20,210 bases of DNA, taken from assembly GCA_000320545.1 (NCBI GenBank), contig ADNK01001080.1, forward strand, positions 1 to 20,210, given 5' to 3'. Below are positions 11,268 to 20,210 of the stretch, one piece after another. Source of the DNA: Bigelowiella natans CCMP2755. Lineage: Eukaryota > Cercozoa > Chlorarachniophyceae. Position 1 is the stretch's first letter; each line of letters starts with the position of its first letter. Both the position numbers and the translations under genes were made by a program. Under the pieces are notes generated by a model, which saw nothing but the letters and a program-made list of their open reading frames with translations, was not told the DNA's origin and ran no database searches.

Positions 11268-14200
11268 ATTTATATATTTATATTGTGAATATGCAGGCGG
11301 ATTTCGTTGAAATCCAGCCTTCTGAATTCCGATCTCCTCCTCATGCTCCGATGTGCTGGGCACTTTGGAGATTACGGCTACCACGCCAAGATTATAAGCT
11401 CATGGCTCTGGGGGCAGGGTTTATACTAGCCCCTGGCCTTTTCGGCATTACAGTTGGTGTTACAGCGCACAACTCGCATGAGGTAGGCATTTCGAGTCAA
11501 TGTCTTCGCTATTTTACTTTAGAGAAGATCAGTGTATGCTCGTGAGATTGATGGTTTAGACGTATCTTGGCCATTTGTTTTCTTCGTTGTATAATTTATT
11601 GTTATTTTCTTTGAAGGGTTGGGTGTTGGCCTTGGTTATTTACACTGTCCTGCTATTTGTCCTACCGGCTGTGCAATACACGAATCGACTCGAGGTACAG
11701 TGCTTGAAATTATTTTATGTTAGGTTCATTTATATGGATGGTTATGTTTATTAATAATCGTAGGTTTGCTGGGAAATGGTAGCATCGTTGATAACAGCTA
11801 CGGTTAGTAAGTAAATCATACTTTGAATTTACGTAACATAAGCGAAATATGTTTTTCATTTATGCTTCACAAGATACACATATCAGCAGCACTGAAACCG
11901 AATGCAAAAACGTACAATGGCTTTGATGACTAAATGTTTTCTTCTTGTACAGATTCTCCATGTAATGGTCCTCGTCCTGGGGCTAGAAGTCATTTCAGAA
12001 GAAGACTTCGGTATTCGTTGCGTTGACAGTGTACATATATATGATCGAATATTGCAAAACTTTCATAAAGATGACGACAAAAGTGACGAGAAAGAAGGGC
12101 GAGAAGACGATCCTATTTTTTTTTCATTTCTGAATCTATTATCAAAATATATCCAAATTCTTCGATATATTTATTCATGTGTATCCAAAATTGTTGTTAT
12201 AAACTGAAAGGAGGCAAAGCAGCAACAGCTGGGCTTGTGATATATTTCCTTGGGCTGCCTTGTATTGTCCTCCTCCTCGTTGTTCTCAATCGGTACGTGT
12301 ACCATCTCACGACGTCAAAGGGTGTCAAAGTATATGCCTCATACTAGGATATTCATGATATTTATAGCACTTATCAGAGGCTTGTAATATCCTAATAAGA
12401 CACCCCTCTTTCTTGTGTTGTTACTACTGTACTGTTGTATGGCCCTTTATAGCTGGAATGACCCCTATTTTGAGAATCAGAAATCGGCAGCTCTTTTGGT
12501 ACAAATACAGTCAAACTAGATTTACTTTCCTTTGTACGTGCATCATCATATATCTGTGTACTATGATGTATTTCGTATGTGTATGATCGGTCAAAAGATT
12601 CTGCATAGCCGTTTTATTCCTAGTTGTCTTTGTGACACGAATTAGCGTCGTAACTTCCATATCTTATTAGGTGGTGGGAGTGCTGACCTACGTAGCTATA
12701 TTTACAGCTATAGGCCTCTATGCCAAAACAATAGGCTCAGTGTTGGCCACGTAAGTAGTAACTTCGCATCAGCTAACATCTACCTGTGTTTGGAAAGTTT
12801 ATTCTTTTCCACCAAATACGTAGGCTAGGAGTCGTTCTTGTATTTAGCCTTCTTTTGTTGGCTGTATTTCCAGCTAAGGATCTCAAAAGAGTTGTAATAT
12901 CAATTATTTCATGAAACTAACAGATTACTTCATTTTCGTTTCATCTCCAAACAAATTGACACTTGACTGAATCGTATAAATATTCCTTAGTTTCCTAAAT
13001 GGTGCATGGAAGGAGAATGCGCTTGCTGCTGTATTGACACACGCATATAAGTGCACACGAGCACACAACAGCATATGCATGGACAAATGCGTTCGTTTTT
13101 TGTATCTTTTCTTCCTGTTTTCTACGTTTGTAGCTATAAACTACATACCAAACAGCAATATTATGTGCAAGAAAGAAATCTCTTCGTTTGATGCTACTTC
13201 AAGAGGAGAGTGTGATAACAACATCTGTGTCTCTTCGATGAGTTTTGAGACTGTTCTTGATGTTGACCATAATGATACTACACAGGGACATCTGTAGTTA
13301 AAGCCGAAGATCGAGATGGTTAGTACAAACTCCATATATACAACTGTTCTCCTCTTTTCTTCCCAAATGAGCGTTGTACAATGAATGCTGATTTAGGTGA
13401 TGGAGATATTGAAGAAGGAGGCACAAAACGTTGGCAAGCATGGCTCTTTGTTGGTACTTTCTAATTTACTTCTACTTACTCGAAGAAACGCCCAATACTA
13501 TCTATTTGAATTAGATTTCATCGTGAACGTGCAAACGTATTTGTGTTTTTGCGTTTTTGATATCCTCATTGGTATATAATGCGCAACAAACAACATTAGG
13601 GGTCGTAATCATTGCAATTGGGTTTGCATTGGGTGTCGTATTAGGCACAGATGACTGGTAGAAGCACCATTTTCAAATATAACTATACTTGTACGCTGAA
13701 ATAACCACGTCACACACTAATACATGAATACATAGATACAGACGAATTTTTGATAAATGTATAGGTTTGCTGGAATATCGTCCTTTGTGATTTTGACACT
13801 GGTCATAATGCTTCTATTCACGTATAGAGACTTCCAGGCAGATTTAGGTGAATAAATACACAGGAATAAGAGAAATATCATTGCTGCCATAATTATTGTT
13901 TTGATGATGATTGTTGTTATTATTATTAATATCATTATTGTTATTGTTATTCTCATTCATCTAGACAACTCTTTCTTCGGTAAGGCTACATTTATGTCTT
14001 CAAAGTAAGTTTGAAAAAAAGAAACATGACTCAATAGAGTAAGATGAACTATAACCCTTGCTATGCTTTGTTCCATATTTCTGTAATATCCATATCTTGG
14101 AGGGCGGTACCTTCAATAAAACTACAATAAAGAAATGAAGTATCTAATTATTTTAGTATTTGATCTACAACATCCAGTTTGGTGTAATGAGACGAGAAAT

Positions 14201-16785
14201 CACCAGACTTCATTCAATTTTGCTATTTTGGTATTCCAACTCCCTTAAAGTGGTTAATCTGATGAACGTTTGTTGGTTTATCGCTAAGGTACGTGTTTCC
14301 ATTCTATAGAACAACAACTACTGGCTCCGATGGTAAGTAGCAAGTCAAGCCGTTCTTCTAAGCGTAGTAATTGTGTCATAAATTTATGCGGAGAACTTCT
14401 CGTAATAGTCATTAAAAAGGACATAGATCTAGGTGAATAGTTTATATACAATGAGCATTAATTTCCATGCAAAACACCACTGTCGTGTATTGATATATTA
14501 TACATTAGGAAAACAATTGGGTGCTGGCAACGATGGCGAGCCTTCTATCTTCCTTGATAACGAGCGTGTATTCCTGATCTACGCTGAGTGTTTAATAGCT
14601 TTCTTGTGGGGAATCTTTGCCACCTACATGTATCAAGGTACAATATATGGCTTCCTCAAGAACTACAGTTGTTGATGATTCTCCAGTTAGAATATCATGA
14701 AACTATATTCACATTTATAAATTACATAGTTTTTTTGTGGAATTGGGTGCTTTGTTGTAAGTCATTGTGTACGTTTCAAAGGATGGATTGGGATTTTCAT
14801 GAGCTCTTTGGCGATAACAGTCGCTTATGCAATCACATTCAGCTTCAGGGTATCGACGCATGAAAAATAAATATTTCAAGCTCTTCCTCTTTACTATTTT
14901 GTCATAAATACTCACGTTTTTGTGGTTTCTTTGATCAGATGCACTCTCTTTTTGCCCTACACGGGGCTATACAAACGCTCAAGAACAATGAGGTAATAAT
15001 TCACGTTCTCTAAGGCGCTCCGATGCATCTTTCGAATCTCCTTCTGTAGTCTATTGTGCTTGTGCTAGTCTGCAAGAGAGCATTGAAATACTTCACCCCT
15101 CACCGTTGATGATGTAAGAGTTTATTCAGAACTCATCACATATATAGCATGTGTATTCATAGTGACGTTTTGTCTTGTTACTAACAGAGTGAAAAGGAAT
15201 TTTACACGACAATCCAGGTTAGTACTAGAGACCATCTACCAAAATGATTGTGGTGGTATTGGTAGTTGGTGGTGGCGCATTGTTAGCATAGAGAAAGTCC
15301 TCAAACGCAAAATCACATGGCTATATCATTCCATACTTATCAAAAATAGGGAAAAGCAAACAAGCATATTTTGCTGTTGTGGATGGGTTTTTTCCGTATA
15401 GAAATTGTTGATGTTTGTGTTTGCAGATGTGCCAAAAAGATGCCTATCGCTGTCACATAGCTGCTGACTCCAGAAGTAGAGTTATTCTAATTCTAACGGT
15501 TTCAGCACCCATGTTCATTTCTCATTGTCTGTTGCTCCTATTTTTTATCAGTAATAGAAAACCAAAAGCAAACTACTACATTTGGAATTTTGGTACTACG
15601 ATGTTCAGCATTCCTCTTTCCTTCCTACCTACCTAGCTACCTACAAAGGGAGATCCACATGATTAAACAATAATTAAACAATAATGAGTGGTCATTTACT
15701 CAAACACATGCATTATATTTGCCATAGTGAAAGTGTAATTCGTATCATTTGAAAGTGCCTAAAATTAACCAAATCTTTCAGTTCTCCGATGTCTATAACA
15801 CGGTGCAGAGATTACACAGCTCCATCAGTAAAGGTAAGCTCGAAAACCTCTCGTTATGTTTCCAAATATTATAAAATCTTTTAGAGTAGAATTTCATTTT
15901 CAAATCGAAGAGATTTCAAACGTTTGCACATGTCAAATGTGTGTCTGTGCGTGTGTGTTTTGCCTGTTATTGTATTATTCAGGGAAAAAACCTCGTTTCG
16001 CCATAGAAGAGATAAGAAGTGGTGTGCAGCAAAGCAAACTAATTTAGGATACTGGGACTTAAGCAGCCTATATGTGAATATTGATGTTTATAAGCAAATT
16101 AATGTTTGTGTGGTTTTGTGTTTGAGTGTGTGTGTGTTTGGTTGTGCATGATGGGTGGTGCTGAATCTTTTCATCATTTTTGAGCTATATGTTCCTTACT
16201 ATATCTGCTGCAAAGAGGGGAAGGACTTAGAAGTTGGAGGCAACACTGGCAGCGATAACAACGATGAAGAAAGTGAGTAAAAGCATGTGAAAAATGGTGA
16301 ATAGATATAAGCTCGAAATGTCATAGAATTTAGTTTATTCACATGATATCTACGTGGCTAATTTTAGAACAATTTCTGGCAAAACGAAACAACTTATTGG
16401 ATCATCAACGCCATGTGCAAGGGACTATATACGGCGCTGATCGAGACACTTTTGATCGGGTAACTATTACCATAGGAATTCACATTATCACATCCAAGAA
16501 ATTACGAGGAAGTGTAAGTGCTAGTAGGGAATGTTTCCACGATCATTCTGAAACAATTGATAATGCATAAAAAGGCTATGGAAGAAGAAGGCATCTTGCA
16601 GTGGAAAGCAGCTTGGAGAAGAAAACAAAGTCTTCTCCAAAGTAATAATCGAGATAGAAGCTTGCAGTAATGTTTGCTTCAATAACAGAACAATTGATAT
16701 TTGATGTTGCACCGCAAAATACCTAATGTTTCTTGCATAAATACTAGAAGGGGGGGGGAGCTAGGTAGAATGTCCATAGCATAAA

Positions 16786-16826
<41 letters not shown>

Positions 16827-16949
16827 GAATTCCAGCTGTTCCCTCTCCATTTGCTCCGATGCCCAAGCCTGCAATGGTGGCATGGACGAAGGTTGTGTTT
16901 GTTGCTGTCGTTATGCCAAAGTTGTTGTTCTCCTTGCTGCTGTTGTTAG

Positions 16950-16990
<41 letters not shown>

Positions 16991-17185
16991 TGTGTGTGCT
17001 AATATTTTTCCTTTACATTTTCAGTTATGCGTGTTGTTTATTATTTATTTTGTGACACTACTTATAGAAATTAGGAGATAATAGTGAGGTCAAAATCCAA
17101 TTTACAAGAGGTACTTTTTCTTATGTTTCCCATGTTTGTATGAGCACTCGCAGCAGCACACGACTCTTAATAACTGAAATACACA

Positions 17186-17231
<46 letters not shown>

Positions 17232-17517
17232 TGTGCGTTTGTATGAGCGTACGATATGTGTAAAGTGACATATTTTTGCCAGTTGTATTGAAAATAGTGT
17301 AACTTTGTTATTTGGTATTTGCTCATACTACTTGCCCATATTTTACAACATCCAAAAGGGCAAGCTGTGCGGCAAGGTAGCAATAATATCCTTGTGAAAT
17401 ATACAATCGCAATGGAATCATCACCCTAATGGCAGTTGATACTTGGATGTACCGAACAGAATAGATTATATCACATTTGAGCGATGCTACTTTTTACTTA
17501 TGATTGCAAATTGTAGT

Positions 17518-17560
<43 letters not shown>

Positions 17561-18363
17561 GGAGAGAGAGAGATATAGAGCGTGTTGTATGTGTGCAGTT
17601 GCATCTTAGCTTTTACAATTTCGGTCGGTGTTATTTCCTTGATCTCTATTAAAAAGCCATGCGATACGATGTACGAGAAAAGCACCTATACTCCCTTAGA
17701 ACCCGTTTTGTTGCGCAGGTAGTACCCCACATTCTAACATGTGCGAAATTCATCTCATATTGTGTTTTTAGTTTCAGTAATCTAAACAGCATCATCAGCA
17801 TCATCATCAGCATCATTCTTGTCGCCCTTCATATTATTCATTCATTACCACACAGTCTATTATCAACATCATTTCGCAAGCTGATGGATTAAAAAAGTCA
17901 AATTCAAAGCTTGTACTCAAAATGGCGGTAGAGCGCGGAGTGAAACTGGGTAACATCACACAGTTTGTGTTTGTTGAAAATGAGTATAGGGATGACAGCA
18001 ATTGAACTAAAATGATGAGAGCGAGGGTATTATCATGGAAATAATAAGCTATAATCGTAACAATTTTCATGTACATGCCCATAATATGCACATTATTTTG
18101 CAGGTAAAGATGCGTATACAAACCTTGACCCTTTGTCTATTGAAGTAAGTCAAGCTCGTATTTCACTGACCAAACAAAATATGTGTATGATGCTTTGTAA
18201 TCTTGGACGACTCAAAACAGTGGATGGTGTGATTATTTCGCAGTTCTTTGCTCTTCAAAGAGCCCTTATAATTTACATTGAACAACGGCAAAACTCCCAG
18301 GTTGAACCGAGGATCTTTATACAAATACACACACACACACACGCGCGCACACAATATGCAAAT

Positions 18364-18406
<43 letters not shown>

Positions 18407-19296
18407 TAATGTATATTTGTATTGAATATGCCTTTTTTACAGGCTGCTAACGAAGAGTTTAACCAGCTCTCTGAAGGACAGAAACAGGTGCATTTCATTT
18501 GAATAACAACACAAAATGAAAAATAATGCCCACTGAAGGAAATTGCATTGTGTATTCTTTCGTATTTTCTCTCTCACTCACTCATTTTGTATTTCTATTG
18601 CTGCATTGCATGTATTGGTACACAAATTAGGCATTGGCTGCTCGCCACAAGAAAAAAAGGTGTGTATTTGGTGGTCTCATCGAAACTTGTTAAATGCATT
18701 TGTTTTCCTTAAACTGAGATCATATGGATAATTACTCTAGGAAGCAGCAGATATTAAGACTAAGAAAGAAACTAGAAGGCTTGAAGAGACAAAGGTGCTC
18801 ATGTTATGCCCATACAGTCACAGTCTCAACCTTACATCTTATTTTTTTTTTAAGGGAGGAAGAAAAGGAAGAAAACAAAAGGGGGGCTTTAGCGAAGGTC
18901 AGATGAAAAACCTACACAATATATTAACATCATTACTTTCCTAAAAGAAAAGAAGGAGAAATATCTATTTTTGCGAGTCAAATTTAATAATTTTCGTGGT
19001 TGTGATACTGATGCTAGCATTTGTTGTAGCAAATCAAGGCAATAGAAAAACGCGTGGAAATGCTGCTACAAGGGAGTCGATGTAAGCAGCAATCCAAGCA
19101 CATCAGTGTTCGCTTAGCTTTTTTTTTATGAAAATAGTTTTGAAGAATTGATATATTCGTTTGCCTATCATTAATTCTATACTTTGATCATTTATTACAT
19201 TTGATTGTCTTCACTGGTAGTCTCAAGGGGAATGACTATAAATTCAAATCAAGGTTCTATCGCCTTTTTGCTATTGATAATAAGGAACAAGCGAGA

Positions 19297-19346
<50 letters not shown>

Positions 19347-19708
19347 AAGAGAGGGGTGGCGGGGTGAGAGAAGAGATACGTGATTTATAGACTGAAATCT
19401 CTTTTTTGCATTTTATCTCAGGACTTGGAATGGAAATCAAACGTAACGTATATGGAAAGTTTTTACTCCTCAATGAAACGGTAGGGGTTATCGATGTGTC
19501 TTTTACATCTTTCTTCATAAATTAGCTATGATTAGAGTGCGTTTTCGTTTACTGGCTCAATCCATGCATGTGTATGGTTTGTGCAGGAGGGAAAAGGGAA
19601 AAATACATCAGCAGATGTGAAAGGAATCAGTCCGTTGACAGGTTTTTTTGAGATAAATTGTACGAATAACAACTTTTGCACATGTCCAATACCACCAACA
19701 TTGACCGC

Positions 19709-19747
<39 letters not shown>

Positions 19748-19886
19748 CGCACGTGATTCTTGCGTTACAGAGGGAGCTTCAAAGGAATGGAAAGATAACA
19801 AAGATCCAGAGTTTGGTCCTGGGAGTAATGAAGGGTATTCTATAGAGTGCTGTACTCCTTATAAAAAGAGTGTATTTATTTACATA

Positions 19887-19926
<40 letters not shown>

Positions 19927-20210
19927 GAGGCGTAAGTGTGTATGATACTATGCCCTCTCTACCGTATTGAGCTGGGAGTTATGAGTCAGAAAGTTTGTAT
20001 TAGATGTCTTCAGGTGAAGAATATATCCATTGTTTACTTGCTGTCGCAGGATTCATTCAACACATAGCACATGTCATTATTGATGGGCACACATAAATTC
20101 GTATGCAATTATATCGTGTTCTTGCGTATCAGGCTGTGCAATCATTGTTTGTTAACCCCGACAAAGCTCCGCGAAGACTTAAAAAATGGAGAACATACCA
20201 GTGGGCACGG
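4133..20210 (+). CDS. DEK1-like: DEK1-type multi-spanning membrane calpain (phytocalpain), partial at 3' end
   Basis: This is one gene of about 74 exons and about 1,510 codons, open at the right edge. Predicted order is hydrophilic N-terminus, 9 helices, short charged loop, about 13 helices, cytosolic coiled-coil arm, then the start of the CysPc protease core. In plants DEK1 is a plasma-membrane calpain that controls cell fate and growth orientation, and its cytosolic protease is thought to be released by autocleavage. Homology rests on helix order and spacing and on local matches: PILILVLWG, LLAWYCLMHW, SLFLALNMLP, ILSRFLLIIFG followed by YYFIGH, GTDDWFAGIS, YQGWIGIFMSSL, and DPEFGP with SLFVNPDKAPRRL before the catalytic domain. 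Each has a counterpart at the same place in plant DEK1 as I remember it. Splice phases agree throughout apart from a few flagged junctions. The catalytic Cys, His and Asn and the C2L domain lie outside the window, so activity cannot be judged. Confidence 0.88.
5236..5269. repeat. (GT)n microsatellite in DEK1-like intron
   Basis: About 17 GT units sit in the intron between exons 5075-5117 and 5368-5417, flanked by further interrupted GT/GA-rich sequence. Confidence 0.95.
5572..5626 (+). repeat. (CTA)n tract starting at the exon 8 donor
   Basis: The donor after Trp codon 5569-5571 is gtactacta, and the GT opens a run of about 16 CTA/CTG units. Read through, it would add a run of leucines to a membrane helix. 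The next exon in phase is 5784-5809, which restores the DEK1 register, so I place the repeat in the intron. Confidence 0.75.
5934..5964. repeat. (CTC)n tract in DEK1-like intron
   Basis: Ten CTC units in the intron 5810-5987. The preceding open frame (from 5784 in another phase) is protein-like by chance but ends at a stop just after this repeat. Confidence 0.9.
7842..8164. repeat. Two (CA)n tracts in neighbouring DEK1-like introns
   Basis: CA runs at about 7842-7880 and 8131-8164 lie in the introns 7814-7953 and 8005-8195, each within roughly 75 bases upstream of an acceptor. Confidence 0.95.
8591..8812. repeat. (TA)n and (GA)n tracts flanking exon 22
   Basis: A TA run at about 8591-8621 precedes exon 8662-8729, and a long GA run at about 8753-8812 follows its donor. 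Both are intronic. Confidence 0.95.
8993..9573 (+). other. Short acidic and basic loop between the membrane bundles
   Basis: Exons are 8993-9064, 9143-9173 and 9365-9396, plus the left part of 9499-9649. They encode an Asp/Tyr-rich stretch (DNDYDYDESNIYNEHGKAR), then LQAGISRKKR, then ELKKFSIRHEW. The middle piece resembles the start of the plant DEK1 loop, where a similar RLREGFRRK segment follows helix 9. The loop here is at most about 75 residues. The first exon could start earlier (8936, with a Met-rich repeat reading) or at 8993. The last could start at 9499 or at 9574, and both are phase 2. Confidence 0.6.
9175..9847. repeat. Two (TA)n tracts at or near exon ends
   Basis: The donor after exon 9143-9173 is gtatatata, so the intron starts directly as a TA run (to about 9210). 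A second TA run at about 9813-9847 lies in the intron 9780-9996. Confidence 0.95.
10361..10862 (+). other. 502-bp intron with a long G tract
   Basis: This is one of the longest introns. It contains a run of about 23 G followed by a short GA run (10566-10600). Open frames in it lack splice sites that fit the flanking phases (phase 1 on both sides). I see no exon or RNA gene in it. Confidence 0.7.
11190..11267. repeat. Compound (TA)n(TG)n microsatellite in intron
   Basis: A TA run passes directly into a TG run in the intron 11090-11296, ending about 30 bases before the acceptor of the longest exon in the second bundle. Confidence 0.97.
12991..13453 (+). other. EF-hand-like acidic loop between helices (exons 41-43)
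   Basis: Exons 12991-13030, 13286-13318 and 13397-13453 encode a cysteine-rich piece (FPKWCMEGECACC), then TSVVKAEDRDGDGDIEEGG, then TKRWQAWLFV leading into the next helix. DRDGDGDIEEGG fits the 12-residue EF-hand calcium loop at positions 1, 3, 5, 6, 8 and 9, but has Gly instead of Glu at position 12. The flanks do not look like a full helix-loop-helix pair. Exon 42 to 43 joining is in phase and sound. Exon 41 is weaker: its donor (gtattg) was chosen to restore phase, and another frame of the same bases reads FLNGAWKENALAAVLTHAYK. Confidence 0.6.
13397..14992 (+). other. DEK1-like third membrane bundle, last four helices (exons 43-50)
   Basis: Exons are 13397-13453, 13600-13657, 13765-13847, 13965-14004, 14310-14332, 14509-14637, 14782-14849 and 14939-14992. 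Helices are AWLFVGVVIIAIGFALGVVL, ISSFVILTLVIMLLFTY, FLIYAECLIAFLWGIFATYM and GIFMSSLAITVAYAITF. They are followed by the cytosolic MHSLFALHGAIQTLKNNE. GTDDWFAGIS and YQGWIGIF sit where plant DEK1 has comparable motifs before its last helices. A hydrophilic loop (KTTTTGSDGKQLGAGNDGEP) partly comes from a 23-nt exon at 14310-14332. All phases agree. Confidence 0.9.
16790..17574. repeat. TA, TG, CT and TG/GA tracts across three introns
   Basis: TA run 16790-16823, ending 4 bases before the acceptor of exon 16827-16891. TG run 16953-16999 in intron 16892-17074. CT run 17191-17228 in intron 17111-17358. TG then GA at about 17516-17574 in intron 17377-17909. That last intron is 533 bp, the longest, and could hide a further small exon that I did not find. 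Confidence 0.9.
18328..18401. repeat. (CA)n and (TA)n tracts in intron
   Basis: A CA run at about 18328-18350 and a TA run at about 18369-18401 lie between exons 18244-18300 and 18443-18487. Confidence 0.95.
19300..19925. repeat. (GA)n and two (GT)n tracts in the last introns
   Basis: GA run at about 19300-19341 in intron 19254-19421. GT run at about 19710-19743 in intron 19642-19770. GT run at about 19889-19925 in intron 19835-20003, just upstream of the microexon. Confidence 0.95.
19771..20210 (+). other. N-terminal edge of calpain protease core, including a 10-nt microexon
   Basis: Exons 19771-19834, 20004-20013 and 20133 to the window end encode SKEWKDNKDPEFGPGSNEG, CLQ, and AVQSLFVNPDKAPRRLKK then WRTYQWAR. 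Calpain cores open with a DxEFPP...SLF segment, then a short proline-containing stretch and W-x-RP. The match in order and spacing is good, and closest to DEK1. The microexon (ATGTCTTCAG) has a tattag acceptor and a gtgaag donor. It converts the phase 2 end of the left exon to the phase 0 start of the right one, which no other AG nearby does without a stop. The catalytic cysteine lies beyond the window. Confidence 0.8.

Larger units (their letters stand above)
9499..12890 (+). other. DEK1-like second membrane bundle (exons 26-40)
   Basis: Exons are 9499-9649, 9713-9779, 9997-10060, 10111-10131, 10329-10360, 10863-10910, 11055-11089, 11297-11482, 11617-11694, 11764-11802, 11953-12028, 12211-12292, 12453-12498, 12671-12750 and 12824-12890 (or 12893). 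They encode about nine helices, for example SLVAVIVFFAIDITIAAYFV, STLVMAAFIFVPLLIDFFV, LMALGAGFILAPGLFGITVG, GWVLALVIYTVLLFVLPAV, LVIYFLGLPCIVLLLVVL and TLGVVLVFSLLLLAVF. The longest exon, 11297-11482, carries a soluble hairpin FVEIQPSEFRSPPHAP before its helix. Every join is in phase. The 12029-12210 intron happens to be open for 58 codons on the left exon's frame, but it breaks the downstream frame. Confidence 0.88.
15050..19641 (+). other. Cytosolic arm with charged coiled coil (exons 51-71)
   Basis: Exons are 15050-15104, possibly 15130-15161, 15188-15217, 15427-15480, 15782-15833, 16216-16272, 16368-16459, 16575-16641, 16827-16891, 17075-17110, 17359-17376, 17910-17949, 18104-18144, 18244-18300, 18443-18487, 18631-18659, 18741-18794, 18855-18897, 19030-19081, 19221-19253, 19422-19480 and 19587-19641. 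They encode soluble helical sequence such as AMEEEGILQWKAAWRRKQSL, then a very basic and acidic stretch from ARHKKKRKQQILRLRKKLEG through REEEKEENKRGALAKQIKAI, which should form a coiled coil. Plant DEK1 has a comparable Glu/Arg/Lys helix here, followed by an LG3 domain of roughly 200 residues. Only about 66 residues separate this helix from the calpain edge, too few for LG3. The 15105-15187 junction is unresolved, and exon 17359-17376 is only moderately supported. Confidence 0.75.

Noticed and set aside
12029-12207. Charged open frame continuing past exon 36
   Set aside because: Reading through gives a stop at 12205 and the wrong frame for the next helix. Splicing from 12028 to 12211 fits.
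15481-15636. Hydrophobic frame VILILTVSAPMFISHCLLLL
   Set aside because: It is a T-rich intron start. The donor at 15481 joins in phase to 15782, and the protein is already in its cytosolic arm here.
1-20210. Transposons, CRISPR arrays, tRNA or rRNA genes, viral insertions
   Set aside because: No inverted-repeat ends, integrase or polymerase motifs, spaced direct repeats or tRNA-like cloverleafs were seen. Repeats are simple microsatellites. A full structural search was not possible by eye.

Overview
The window is nuclear DNA of an intron-rich eukaryote, by eye AT-rich. Coding exons are tiny (10 to about 190 nt), joined by consistent GT...AG introns. Nearly every intron carries microsatellites of the (CA)n, (TA)n, (GA)n, (CAT)n or (CTA)n type. 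No prokaryotic layout, transposon, rRNA, tRNA or CRISPR was seen. The gene content (a multi-spanning DEK1-type calpain and a class I sirtuin with an unusual zinc module) fits an alga or other microbial eukaryote better than an animal. I cannot name the lineage.

Two genes fill the window, arranged head to head. On the minus strand, about 3565 down to 57, lies a sirtuin (NAD-dependent protein deacylase). I reconstructed it from 15 exons with phase-consistent joins. It has a basic, Ser/Arg-rich N-terminus resembling a mitochondrial presequence, and its 3' end may run off the window. On the plus strand, from about 4133 to the right edge, lies one very large gene of about 74 exons and about 1,510 codons, and it is still open at position 20210. 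Its product has a hydrophilic His/Pro-rich N-terminus, about 22 membrane helices, a charged coiled-coil linker, and then the N-terminal edge of a calpain cysteine-protease core. Order, spacing and several local motifs match plant DEK1 (phytocalpain, also called TML-calpain). The catalytic residues lie beyond the window.

Between the two starts (3566-4132) is a possible shared promoter of about 570 bp with no secure gene. The rest is intron. Both products are regulatory enzymes, but I see no evidence that they work together.

Exon models were built by hand from reading-frame and splice-phase continuity plus remembered family sequences. Most joins are well constrained. The weak ones are the 5' ends of both genes, 4612-4685, 8730-8992, 9397-9573, 12891-13285 and 15105-15187.
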